Source of the DNA: Artemisia argyi | Lineage: Eukaryota; Streptophyta; Magnoliopsida; Asterales; Asteraceae | DNA length: 64,000 bases | Direction of reading: 5' to 3' | Assembly (NCBI GenBank): GCA_030686995.1 | Contig: CM060686.1 | Location: 74,227,757 to 74,291,756 of the forward strand | Shown here: positions 25,127-35,474 of the stretch, one piece after another | Layout: every line of letters begins with the position of its first letter | How positions within the stretch are numbered: position 1 is the stretch's first letter | Translations under genes and position numbers: made by a program | The notes under the pieces: generated by a model | Told to the model about the DNA's origin: nothing | The model's database searches: none | Seen by the model: the letters and a program-made list of their open reading frames with translations, nothing else

Positions 25127-25550
25127 TGTGTAAACGATGTGTGATAAAGTTGATTTTAGGATCTTTGAAGATAACAAAGGTTGTTGTTGAAGTTTAAATG
25201 TTTTTGGCGATGTTAGAAAAGCGAATATGGTTGATTTTAGTGATTTCGAATTTTCCCTCCAAAAATAAATTTTGAAAATTATCTCCCTCAAAATTTGAAA
25301 ATCACGATGAAATGCAATTCTAATGTTACCAGAAAAATTTGAGTTTTAAAAATTTTTACGCCAAATTTTACCCAAAAAAAAATTGAATTTTGGCCTAAAA
25401 ATTCGAATTTCGGGCCAAAATTTTCAACGTTATACCAAAATTTAAATCTCGCGTAAAAATTGATCGTTTAGTCTCCTGTAAAAAATAAATTTTACTCAAA
25501 TTTTTATTTTTTTTTTATTTTATGTTTTATTTTATTATTATTTTTTTTTA
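25127..25550 (-). other. 5' leader of the coiled-coil Copia element
   Basis: This very AT-rich segment upstream of the likely ATG contains long A/T runs near 25370 and 25500-25550. No coding signal is seen. Confidence 0.45.
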
Positions 25551-25554
25551 CAAA

Positions 25555-26080
25555 CACGGTAAAGTTTGTGTTTAGGTTTCTAACTCGGTAAGATATAGGT
25601 TTCTAACTCGGTAAGGTTTAGGTTTACTAACTCGGTAAAGCTTGGAAACTCGGTACTGCTTGTAACTCTATAAGTATGCTAACTCGATAACCCAATGAAA
25701 TTTTGGCAGCGTTGCATTTAGCTAAACACAAGAGAAATCCTTACTCGATGAACGATAAGGAACCAAGCCTAACTCGCCAATATTGGGACCAAGACTAACT
25801 CGCCAATATCTAACTCGCAAAAAAATTTCAAACTCGAAAAAGAAAAAAATTTTCAAACTCGATGAAAAAATTTTAAACTCGATGAAAAAAATTTTCTAAC
25901 TCGAATTTTTTTTTTCAAACTCGATAAAAATTTTCAAACTCGATAAAATTGTTTCAAACTCGATGAAAAAATTTTTCTAACTCGAAAAATTTTTTCAAAC
26001 TCGAAATTTTTTTTTTCAAACTCGATAAAAAGTTTGTCTAACTCCAAATTTTTTTTCCTAACTCGACAAAACGCTGATAA
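25555..26080. repeat. Degenerate 'AACTCG' repeat array in the leader
   Basis: The phrase (C/T)(A/T)AACTCG(G/A)TAA... recurs about 25 times in 500 bp, at irregular spacing of 15-30 bp, between the PBS and the ORF. Units are separated by A- or T-runs. No fixed period holds, so this is a degenerate minisatellite. Confidence 0.75.
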
Positions 26081-26103
26081 ACAGTAACCGATCCCAGATT
26101 TTT

Positions 26104-26121
26104 CCTTGGCTCTTGATACCA
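26104..26121 (-). other. Primer binding site (initiator Met tRNA type)
   Basis: On the reverse strand TGGTATCAAGAGCC follows the 5' LTR end by two bases. It fits the canonical Copia iMet PBS TGGTATCAGAGC with one inserted A. Confidence 0.85.
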
Positions 26122-26123
26122 CT

Positions 26124-26456
26124 TGTAGGACCATAGACCAACCTTAATCACCTTTGAATATGATGTTAGAGAGAGATGGAAGAACTAGAGAGAGAAAGTA
26201 GAGAGAGAGAGAGGTGGAGAGCACTATTTGAAATAAAACCTTGAATAAGCATGAACTCCCGCCCTTCCTAACAAGCTTAGGAGGGTATTTATAGTCTTTA
26301 CATTAGGCCACCATGGGCTTTCTCTTGGGCCTTCTTTTGGGCCAAGCCTTTAAGGCTTTTACATAACCTTAATAAACTAGCATTTCACTAACTATTACAT
26401 GAATATATTTAACTAACCATTTGATTCAATAATGATCGTCACTTTTAATCCTAAAA
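26124..26456 (-). repeat. 5' LTR of the coiled-coil Copia element
   Basis: This 333-bp partner of 18715-19047 has a last base pair of AA instead of the expected CA on the + strand (CCTAAAA against CCTAACA), one point change at the LTR edge. CTTTC follows. Confidence 0.88.
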
Positions 26457-27620
26457 CTTTCTTCCTCTTTGATCACTATAACTCTTTTATATGTGTTTAT
26501 AAGTGATGCCCTCATCCACTACATTATGTGCAAGAGAAGAACTCTCGACGTAGATGAAGATTCGAGATGTTGAAGCGTGTTCCTCTTCCGCAAAGTGCAA
26601 TAGAAGAACTCTCGACATAGATGAAGAGTCGAGATGTTATAGGTGTCTACACACAAACGTAGCAAGTGTTACGGTTATAGGTTTTGTAAATATTGTAAAT
26701 ACTTCCGACTTGTGTTTGAGTCAATGAATGAGATATATGTGTGTGAACTTGGAGAAGATGAAGATCCAAGAAGTCTTGTAACTAGATTAGTTCATGTATT
26801 TGTTGTGAGGAGAGTGATGTCCTAGTGGTTAGATTTGAACTTGGTTGATTCATTGTATGAATCATTGGATCGGGATAGGATCCAAGTGTGTCGTGTGTGA
26901 AGACTTGGATTGGGTGAAGATCCATGTATGTCTTTGTGTGAAGGCTTGAATTGGGTGAAGGTTCAAGTGAACGGGAGTGCTCATTCGTGTGAAGACTTAG
27001 ATCGTGTGTTGATCTAAGTGGGATAAGAGTGATTGTTTTTGTGGCCACGTGGGCCTTGGTGTAGATTGGTTCTAGCTACGATTAGAACTCAACATTCCGC
27101 TTAGTGTCGTTAAACTTGGTATAAGCTTGTGTACGGTTTGTTCCGCCATATTGGATCGTGTTGATTAGTGAAGTAACTCTCGAGTGTGGTACTCGGGGAG
27201 TGGAGTAGGACGAAGAGGTGCTTCGTGCCGAACCACTATAAATCATCGTGTCCGGTTTGCCTTTTCTTTTCCTATCTCTTTACTTTCCGTACTTGCATTG
27301 CATTTAGGTTTGTATAGTTTGTTGTGTGTATGCTTGTGATATAAAACAGTTAACTCAGAAACGCAAAACACAAGAAAACTTAATCACACGGAATAATCTG
27401 CTCACTGGCGGCGGTCCTTTATATAGGGACGGTCCCCAAACATTTAAGGGACTGTCAGTTTATATTATGTTTTTGCTTGCATACTTGTTATTAAGTGACA
27501 TATATGTTTGTTGTGAGTGACATAACTACTATTCATATTTAGTCACACTTAATCGGGAATTTGATACGAAACATTTTAAGCTTTAAAGAGAAACGTATTC
27601 ACCCCCTCTATGTTTCTACA

Positions 27621-28783
27621 AAACGTTTGCGTAATGACTATTTCATTCAAGGTTGTAAGTATACGCACCGTTATTTTCGTAGAAAGTTTCGTATGAGCTG
27701 GAAACTATTTCTAGAAATAGTCAACGGTATTGAATTTTATACTTCCGATCCTCTTCCAAATCATTTTAAATTCTTTAGTGTAGGACCGACGCTACGGGTC
27801 GAATGAATATAATTGTTCTTATAAAGTATACATCTGCCATACGCCAATTGGCATACGGCAGCTTACCCAATGCGTTTGATGAGTATTTGCAAATGGGTGA
27901 GCGTACTTCACGTGATTGTCTTTATAATTTTAACATGTGCGTTATGGATTTGTTTATGCCGGAGTATTTAAGAAAACCAACATGGTCCGACGTTCAAAGT
28001 ATTTACGAAAAACATGAGCATGAACATGGTTTTCCAGGAATGCTTGGTAGCATTGATTGTATGCATTGGGCGTGGAAAAATTGTCCGGTGGCTTGGCAAG
28101 GGCAATTTGGCATGGGTGATAAAAGATACCCAACAATAATGCTTGAAGATGTTGCTTCACAAGATTTATGGATTTAGCATGCATTTTTTGGGATGGCAAG
28201 GGCAAATAACGATATTAATGTTTTAGATAACTCTCCTTTATTCGACGGTATTCTTTCTAATGAATCCCCAAGAGCACCTTATATGGTAAATGGAAGAAGG
28301 TATGAACAGGGGTATTACTTAGCTGATGGAATTTACCCACAGTAGGCAACTTTCGTCAAATCCTTCTCGGCAACGACTGACAAAAAACATGGTTATTTTA
28401 AAAGGAAACAAGAAAGTGCACGAAAGGATGTCGAACGTGCTTTTGGTGTGCTTCAAGGACGTTGGGGTATACTACAACAACCGGCACGTCAACATGAAAT
28501 TGTCAAGATAAGTATAATCATGTATACTTGCATTATTTTGCATAACATGATTTTAAAATATCAAAAGTTTACACTATGTGAGTATGGCGAAATACGGGTG
28601 GATCTGTCATCACGTTTGAGGCAAGAAAGGTGGGTCGACAGATGTGATACCCAGCGTCGCAAGGCAAGGGAAATGCGCGACCAAAAAACGAATACTCAAC
28701 TCCAACGAGAACTTATGGAGCATGTTTGGCAGAAACATCTTCAACAACAAGAAGAAGAATATGATTTCGAAGACGATGAATAA
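27621..28783 (+). pseudogene. Harbinger (HARBI1-like) DDE transposase, truncated and broken
   Basis: Translation begins inside the protein at RLRNDYFIQGCKYTHRYFRR, then FRMSWKLFLEIV. A frameshift near 27800 leads into AIRQLAYGSLPNAFDEYLQM and GFPGMLGSIDCMHWAWKNCP, which carries the first catalytic Asp. HAFFGMARANNDINVLDNSP carries the second Asp. DVERAFGVLQGRW carries the third acidic residue and is followed by IMYTCIILHNMI. Two Trp-to-TAG stops (28175-28177 and the one after GYYLADGIYPQ) lie in frame. The N-terminus was cut off by the Sirevirus LTR. The intact enzyme would excise and insert the element at TWA sites. Confidence 0.87.
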
Positions 28784-29060
28784 GTATTTGTAATTCGTAT
28801 GGTTTAAATTTCTTATGTTTTTTTTTCGTATTGTAATGTTTAAGATTTAATATTATGTGATTTATTAAATGAATTGTTAGTTTTAGTTTAAGAGTTAAAT
28901 TTGAAAATATCTGAGTTAAAGTTGAGTTAAGATTAAGTGTTGATAGTGGGTGTGTGTTTTTTTTTTTTTTTTTTTTTTTTGAGTTAAGATAAAAAGGTTA
29001 AAGCTGATGTGGCGCTTATGTGATACTGTGTTAAAATTTAACTTAAGTTATGATAGCAAA

Positions 29061-29379
29061 CAGGGCTGAGCATCGGGCAGGATCCTGACCCGACCCGTCC
29101 TGTCCTGACTAATCTCAATCCCGAAAGTCGCCTAAATCGTAAACCGAATACCGACCCGAAAGTAGTTGGCTTTTTGCCCGTCCCGTCTCGTCTCGAAAGT
29201 AGTTGGTTTTTGCTTGTATTTTGTCGGTTTTTGGCCCGTCCCGACCCGTACCGAATCCCGAAAATGCTAAAAATCCATCCCGACTCCCGATCCGAGAAGC
29301 TATTATTCGATTTCGGGACTATCGATTTATGTCAGGATCAGGTCGGTTATCAGGACTCGAGCGGTTTTGCTCACCCCTA
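29061..29379. mobile_element. hAT-type MITE (319 bp)
   Basis: It starts CAGGGCTGAGCAT and ends TTGCTCACCCCTA, an imperfect inverted repeat. A perfect 8-bp duplication ATAGCAAA (29053-29060 and 29380-29387) flanks it. The interior is rich in GACCCGACCCG-type and CCCGAAA phrases. It is inserted inside the terminal repeat of the Harbinger element. Confidence 0.85.
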
Positions 29380-29392
29380 ATAGCAAATGCTC

Positions 29393-29782
29393 TAAAGGAA
29401 GTTCGTTTTTGACTTTCATAATCATATGTGAACAATCTTGACATGACAACGCATTCTTGACGGCCTTCTTGGATTAATCTCTGGTTGAACAGGTATACAA
29501 ACTCATGCTAATTTCAAAAGTATAGGACATCACATGCTATATAATAACAAATAACAAGAGGTCGTACTTATTAGAGTTTCTAAATTTCTATAACACAACT
29601 TACGTATCTAACGTCACATTAGACACGGATAGTTTATGGGAATTTTTTCCTTGGCTTAAAACTTGAGGTGAGTCTATTACCCATTCTCTCTCCAATGAAC
29701 AAGCGTAGATTGAACATGTATATAAATCTGAAACCGATATGAGACTATTTTATGGATAGAGGATAATTTCTGAATGTTCATA
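29393..29782. other. 3' flank of the KAS I-like gene
   Basis: This stretch lies between the Harbinger end and the stop codon of the reverse-strand KAS gene and probably holds its 3' UTR. No ORF or repeat is evident, and I could not pick a convincing polyadenylation signal. Confidence 0.45.
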
Positions 29783-30695
29783 TCAAGGTTGGAACGCCGA
29801 GAATGCAATAACCGAATTGTGGCCACCGATACCAAATGCAGTTGAAATGGCTGCATAAAAGAAGATTGTTAATCTAAAAAATTATGGGTACCAAACGTGG
29901 GAGAGGTGAAATGGTAACAAACTCACCAACGTTGACTTCATGTTGTTGCTTTTGATTTGCAACAATGTTGAAATCTACAGCTGGTTCAGGATTCTACGCT
30001 TTGTTGCAATGAGAAAACGTACGTGAGATTTATAGAAAAAATTATTATGAGGTAGAAGGAATGAGCACAAATCTAGGTATTACGTACAAATTGATTAATG
30101 GTTGGATGCAACCATCCAGTTTGAATCCCTTTGATAGTAGCAATCGCTTCTAGACCTCCAGCTCCTCCCATACAATGCCCTATCATAGACTGAAACGTAG
30201 TAATGAAGATAAAGTCAATACTGAGAACATAGAAAAAGTTTTTTGGATTACGGCGGATCATGGTGCACTTTACCTTGGTGGCGTTCATTTTCATCCCATC
30301 GGTGTTCTTGAATACCTTCTTGATAGCCTTTACCTCTGCCAAATCCCCGATCGGTGTAGAAGTTGCATGGGCGTTGATGTAATTTACCTTGCAACAAGTT
30401 TAGTTGTAAAAGATAATCTATTTATTTTCTCGTAAAATCAGCATGGTTAAACGAAAACTAAATGATAAAAAAGAGAAGTACTTCCTCTATAGACACATTA
30501 GCATCAACAAGGCAGCTCTCAATGCAAGCTGATAGGTTCACCCCATCTGGTCGTGGAATAATTATATGATAAGCATCAGAATTTATGGCACCTCCCAAGT
30601 ATTCGGCAAGTATCCGTGCATCCCTTTTCATTGCATGTTCTAAACTCTCCATCACCTGCCCAAAAAAAAACAGAAGACAATCATACTACCCGCAC

Positions 30696-30740
<45 letters not shown>

Positions 30741-31247
30741 GATTTTAGACCTTATGGCCGACTAATCCACGGGGTTTGAACCCACCGTCACATAGACTTA
30801 AACCAGGTAAAGCCCTCCCATTTCAGGAGGTTGGCGTGGCCACTTATGGTTGTTTGCACATAGCAAGAATTGAACTTGAGATCTCACACATTTTAGAGTG
30901 ATAGTCACAAGCCCTTTTGCCACTAAGCTATCCTTAAATGGTTATAAACTCTTGTAAATCTTATACTCCGTAAGTTAGAACTTGTGTAAATCATCAAACT
31001 TATAAGATTTACAAGGGTTTATAAGTGTATAAGTTATGAATTTGGTAGTAAACAGCCATTGTTTTGCAATTTCAGGTTAAAATTTCGCAAATCCTGATGT
31101 AAAACATCATTCTGGACAACTTTCGTGTTTTACACTTTTGATGATTCGGACCAGAAAGGGGTAAAAATCATGATTTAAATCGATACAGAAGCATTTTAAT
31201 CAAATGTCAAGATACGTTTTTATCTATTTTCATATATTTTTATCCTT

Positions 31248-31307
<60 letters not shown>

Positions 31308-31919
31308 AAAAATGTATGAGCATGGATAAAAACGTATGAAAACATGAGAAAAACGGAAGAAACTGATAGAAACATGAGAAAAATGAATGAAAACGTATAA
31401 AACGGATGAAAACTGAAAAAACGTACAAAAACATGAGAAAAACGGAAGAAAACAGATGAAAACGTAAGAAAAACGAACAAAAAAAGATAAAAACGTAAGA
31501 ATAGTCAATGAGGACTAACGATGCAAATATTTTAACTCTAGAGTCAATGAAGACTAACGATGCAAATAGTTTAACTCAATGAGGAATAACGATGCCAATA
31601 TTTTAACTCTATAGTCAATGAGGACTAACAATGCAAATATTTTAACTCAATGAGGACTAACGATGCAAATATTTTAACCCTTGTTAGGAGATAATGAAAA
31701 ATCATTTGCATCGTTAGTCCTCATTAACTGATATTACTAACGGAGGGATGTTTTTGTGCCAACTTTACTAACGGTGGATGGTTTTATTTCAAAAAAAAAA
31801 AATGATGAAACGCGGGATTTGGGCATACCATAGGGATGTATTTAGACTTTTCTCCAAAATTTATCATATAATTTACCTATAAAAAGTTCCTAACAAATAC
31901 GGAGTAACTATCAAACTAG

Positions 31920-31960
<41 letters not shown>

Positions 31961-34900
31961 AAAAAAAAAAAAAAATCACAACAAATAACCCTCACAATCA
32001 CTGATTCATGGTTGAACAAAGGTACAAGTGACGAAGGTTTTTTATCCGGGTTTGATTTGTAGATTTGTTTTAAGAAATTAAAGTTGTTGGTTGTTCGGAT
32101 CTGAAGAACAAGGGACGGATTTTTATCTTATTGTTGTTTGTGTTTGTGATTTGAATTTGTAGGAAGAGGGTAGAATACTTGTGTGATTGCGTTTTTTTTA
32201 TTAGGGTTAGGATAGTGTGAGTTACATTGGGGCTCAAGTGATATGAAGTGGTATTAAAGAAGAAGGGTTTATTTGATATGCGAAGAGATACAATTACCCT
32301 TTCATTTGCATGCCACATGACCAATTTAACGGTCAAACTAACAGAAAAATTGGTCAAGGGACCAAACCCGTTATGGGTCGCAACCACAGAAACCGGATCC
32401 GTTAAAAAAATAAAGGGACTAAACACGTTAAACATGATAGACCATAGGGACCAATTATGAAATTAACTCTTATCACAAATTTTACTTCAAGAATTTCACT
32501 GTAGGGTTAGTTGTTCTAGAGAATTGATTTGTATGTTTAACTAGTGCTTATTTTAATTTTTGTTCCATCTTGATTTTATTTTTTAGTTAAGAAACTAGTT
32601 ATTTAAAGTGACCGTTTTTATGTAACTGATGTTTCTGTTTATTTAAAGTGAATTTATTATTTTTTTTTTACTTTTTTTTTCTCTGACCAATACATCTTTT
32701 TCAATAAGTAGGTCTTTAATTTATTAACCATAATATTTAGTCATATTTAACATTATTATTAACCAAATATATTTAATCATGTATAACATAATGTAGTGTG
32801 TTAACATAAAATATATTGAATATACTAAGGGCGTGCTTGGTTCGTAGAGAGAAATAGCAATGGGAAAGACAAAAGGAATATAAAAGTAATCAAATTCATT
32901 ACCACAAGTTAGTGGGTAATAACCTATTACCCAAAAGTCGGTAATGGGTGATTGTATTATACACTACCAAATATCATTATTCATTATGTTACTTATTTCT
33001 TTGTGACCCATACCCCTTAACCAAACACACCCTATTTAAAGGTTTTGTCCAACCACCTTTTATTTGTAACATATGGTTTGGAAAAAAGGGACGGATAATG
33101 TTTTTGTAACAATAAAACAAGACAAATCTACTCATTTATGATAAAATAAAATAGACTAAAACTAGAAGTGAAAAAGAAAGGGAAATAACATTGGGGTGGG
33201 GGGGGGGGGGGGGGGGGGGGGCTTATTAATTTCTCGATCATATCGTGTATGATTAAATGAAATAGACTAAAACTAGAAGTGAAAAAGAAGGGGGTGGGGG
33301 CTTATTAATTTCTCGATCATATAATGTATGATTAAATGAAATAGACTAAAACTAGAAGTGAAAAAGAAAGGGAAATAACATGTTACCGTATATAATAGTG
33401 TTGAACATGCCATATAATTGTAATTATTTTTTAAGAAGATGATTAGTTAGTAATAACTCCAAAAACATGGGGGGGGGGGGGGGGGGGGGGGCTTATTAAT
33501 TTCTCGATCATATCGTGTATGATTAAATGAAATAGACTAAAACTAGAAGTGAAAAAGAAGGGGGTGGGGGCTTATTAATTTCTCGATCATATAATGTATG
33601 ATTAAATGAAATAGACTAAAACTAGAAGTGAAAAAGAAAGAGAAATAACATGTTACCGTATATAATAGTGTTGAACATGCCATATAATTGTAATTATTTT
33701 TTAAGAAGATGATTAGTTAGTAATAACTCCAAAAACATGGGGGGGGGGGGGGGGGGGGGCTTATTAATTTCTCGATCATATCGTGTATGATTAAATGAAA
33801 TAGACTAAAACTAGAAGTGAAAAAGAAAGGGAAATAACATGTTACCGTATATAATAGTGTTGAACATGCCATATAATTGTAATTATTTTTTAAGAAGATG
33901 ATTAGTTAGTAATAACTCCAAAAACATGGGGGGGGGGGGGGGGGGGGGGGCTTATTAATTTCTCGATCATATCGTGTATGATTAAATGAAATAGACTAAA
34001 ACTAGAAGTGAAAAAGAAGGGGGTGGGGGCTTATTAATTTCTCGATCATATAATGTATGATTAAATGAAATAGACTAAAACTAGAAGTGAAAAAGAAAGG
34101 GAAATAACATGTTACCGTATATAATAGTGTTGAACATGCCATATAATTGTAATTATTTTTTAAGAAGGTGATTAGTTAGTAATAACTCCAAAAACATGGG
34201 GGGGGGGGGGGGGTGGGGGGGGCTTATTATAGACTAAAACTAGAAGTGAAAAAGAAAGGGAAATAACATGTTACCATATAATAGTGTTGAACATGCGATA
34301 TAATTGTAATTATTTTTTAAGAAGATGATTAGTTAGTGAAAACTTCAAAAATTTATGTTGGGTAAAAATTGGAGTGTAATGTAGTTTAAGAAGTTACCAA
34401 AACACCAGCACCTTCACCCATAACGAATCCATCTCTATCTTTATCCCATGGTCTCGAAGCAGTATGGGGTTCATCGTTTCTACGAGACAATGCTTTAGAA
34501 GCAGCAAAAACACCCAATCCAAGGGGAACAACGGAAGATTCAACTCCACCAGCAATCATCAAATCAGCCTTCCCTTCACGTATATGATTCGCAGCAGCAG
34601 ATAAGCAATAATTGGATGTTGCACAGGAAGCAGAAATGGAGTAGTTTGGTCCCGAAAATCCGAGATCCATTGCAAGAAAGGCAGGCCCCATATTTGATAA
34701 CATAAATGGCGCAGCAAATGGTGAGATATTACCATACCCACGCGTGAGGAAAGCCTTCATACCATCCGTAATTATTGTACCACCTCCCATTGCTGAGCCA
34801 ACAAGCACGCCAGCTCGCTCCTTATTGATCTACACATGTTGAACAAAATGATGAAAGTACAACAACAACAAACAATACCTGATCCTGCGTGAGTTAGGTA

Positions 34901-35474
34901 TGAGGAGGTGAGATGTAGACAGTAACACCCCTACCCGAGGGTAAAGGGACTGCTTCCAGAAAGACCTCCGGCAAGGACCAAAATGATGAAAGATATAGAG
35001 GATTAACTTACAAACCTTGGAGCGTTGTTCTTGTCCACCAAGTGCAGCATCTTCAAGTGCTTTCTTCCCCGCAACAATGCAATACCGTTGACAATCATCT
35101 AGTCTCTTGTCATATTTGCCATCAATATATCCAATTGATTCAAACCCACGAATTTGACCACCAAATTTTGTACTTAGTTCTGATGTATCAAAGCGATCTA
35201 TTAAACTGATTCCACTCTCTCCATCCAACAATCTGGCGTAAAATGTATCCACGTCAGTTCCAAACACGGAAACAAGACCCATACCAGTAATTACGACACG
35301 CTTTTTTGCATCTTTCTCCCGTTTTGGGGCATTGTATGAGGGGTGGGAAGCAAATATGCAGTGATGCCTCTTGATGGTGCGTGACGGTGATTTGACCCTT
35401 ACATGTAACAAGTTGTTGCTGAGTGAGTTACTTGAAGACACCGGTGCTAAGAAAACACGAGCTTGAAATTCCAT
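29783..35474 (-). CDS. Plastid beta-ketoacyl-ACP synthase I-like gene, seven exons
   Basis: Exons on the reverse strand: 35474-35016, 34829-34398, 30655-30482, 30387-30274, 30189-30088, 29993-29927 and 29850-29783. All have GT-AG introns and keep frame, giving 471 residues, the usual plant KAS I length. A Ser/Arg-rich transit-like N-terminus precedes KKRVVITGMGLVSVFG (about residue 58). The catalytic Cys222 lies in SISASCATSNYC, with His362 in NYINAHATST and His398 in MIGHCMGGAGG. GEGAGVLV and GWLHPTINQF are also present. KAS I condenses malonyl-ACP with C4-C14 acyl-ACPs in the plastid. Oddities: FGIGGHN instead of FGFGGHN, TAFG instead of NSFG, and AYHIIIPRPDG where AYHMTDPRADG is usual. It is probably a diverged paralogue with no visible break. 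Intron 2 is 3.7 kb and repeat-filled. Confidence 0.87.
30698..30934 (-). mobile_element. tRNA-derived SINE in KAS intron 2
   Basis: On the reverse strand it starts GGATAGCTTAGTGGCAAAAG, a tRNA-like A box (TAGCTTAGTGG). A B-box-like AGTTCAATTC follows about 45 bases later, and a second GGTTCAAACCCC lies further down. It ends in a poly-A tail (poly-T at 30698-30733 on +). No clear target duplication was found. Confidence 0.65.
31252..31303. repeat. (AT)n microsatellite in KAS intron 2
   Basis: About 52 bp of pure AT dinucleotide. Confidence 0.95.
31304..31505. repeat. A-rich minisatellite of 'gaaaacgtaagaaaaacgg' units
   Basis: Degenerate 10-20 bp units built on GAAAACGTA(A/T)(G/A)AAAA(A)CGG run for about 200 bp, beside the AT microsatellite. 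The same unit type makes up the arms of the palindrome at 44710-45905. Confidence 0.75.
31506..31690. repeat. Tandem repeat 'tcaatgaggactaacgatgc', five copies
   Basis: Copies start near 31506, 31543, 31576, 31615 and 31649, 33-39 bp apart, each followed by AAATA(T/G)TTTAAC. An inverted copy lies at 31700-31725, so the end of the array could fold into a hairpin. Confidence 0.85.
31921..31974. repeat. Poly-A tract
   Basis: About 54 bp of A broken by one C. It could be the tail of a retroposed sequence, but I see no identifiable element body next to it. Confidence 0.85.
31975..32820. other. KAS intron 2, non-coding with a transposon-like segment
   Basis: The part at about 32280-32465 ('aagggaccaaacccgttatg', 'ataaagggactaaacacg', 'catagggaccaattatgaa') has the wording of a dispersed dicot repeat, possibly a non-autonomous DNA element. 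I found no termini. The rest is AT-rich intron. Confidence 0.35.
32828..33033. mobile_element. MITE, about 206 bp
   Basis: The left end AGGGCGTGCTTGGTT and right end AACCAAACACACCCT are inverted repeats with two differences, typical of Tourist/Harbinger- or hAT-like MITEs. The flanking trinucleotides do not match perfectly, so the superfamily is left open. Confidence 0.6.
33139..34350. repeat. Higher-order tandem array with long G-runs in KAS intron 2
   Basis: A ~75-bp monomer A (cttattaatttctcgatcat..., starts at 33222, 33301, 33492, 33571, 33760, 33951 and 34030, and a shortened one at 34223) alternates with a ~125-bp monomer B (agggaaataacatgttaccg..., then ...ccaaaaacatg). Each block begins with 18-24 consecutive Gs. 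Larger periods are 270, 268, 191 (one A lost) and 272 bp. The intron is transcribed from the other strand, so its RNA would carry long C-runs. Confidence 0.92.

Larger units (their letters stand above)
18715..26456 (-). mobile_element. Non-autonomous Copia-type element with coiled-coil ORF
   Basis: Two 333-bp LTRs (18715-19047 and 26124-26456) are nearly identical. On the reverse strand they start TGTTAGG and end CCTACA. The element has an iMet-type PBS, a GGGGGAGAT polypurine tract and a perfect CTTTC duplication (18710-18714 and 26457-26461). The other Sirevirus LTR at about 40930-40960 shows the empty site. The 7.1-kb interior holds one broken coiled-coil ORF and no protease, integrase, RT or RNase H. 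High LTR similarity suggests a relatively recent insertion. Confidence 0.88.
18173..27620 (+). mobile_element. 3' LTR of the left Sirevirus-like element, split by a nested Copia element
   Basis: It begins TGTTAGTGCAAACG and ends ...CCCCCTCTATGTTTCTACA, the pyrimidine-rich 'CACCCCCTCT' ending common in Sirevirus LTRs. Without the insertion at 18715-26456 it is about 1.7 kb. It is colinear with the reverse-strand LTR at 39659-41454 (1796 bp). The five bases following it (27621-27625, AAACG) should be its target duplication; the other copy lies outside the window. The element landed in a Harbinger transposase gene. Confidence 0.85.
27621..29392 (+). mobile_element. PIF/Harbinger transposon, right part
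   Basis: It contains the C-terminal two thirds of a Harbinger-type transposase and ends in GATAGCAAATGCTC (part before and part after a MITE insertion) followed by TAA, the TAA/TTA target duplication of this superfamily. The same terminal repeat in the opposite sense (GAGCATTTGCTATC) begins another element at 47006. The left part was separated by the Sirevirus insertion and is out of the window. Confidence 0.75.

Noticed and set aside
18173..26456. Reading the LTRs at 18715 and 26124 as LTRs of the surrounding Sirevirus
   Set aside because: They have their own 5-bp duplication, their own PBS and PPT in the opposite orientation, and an empty site in the right-hand Sirevirus LTR.
26782..27048. 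Reverse-strand ORF similar to one at 40194-40562
   Set aside because: Both lie in the paired Sirevirus LTRs, on opposite strands of the window; the similarity is LTR homology, not a gene family.
31230..31508. Three overlapping reverse-strand ORFs in KAS intron 2
   Set aside because: Low-complexity translation of the AT microsatellite and A-rich minisatellite.
33198..34222. CRISPR-like regular spacing of repeats
   Set aside because: Plant nuclear context and near-identical 'spacers'; it is a higher-order tandem array.
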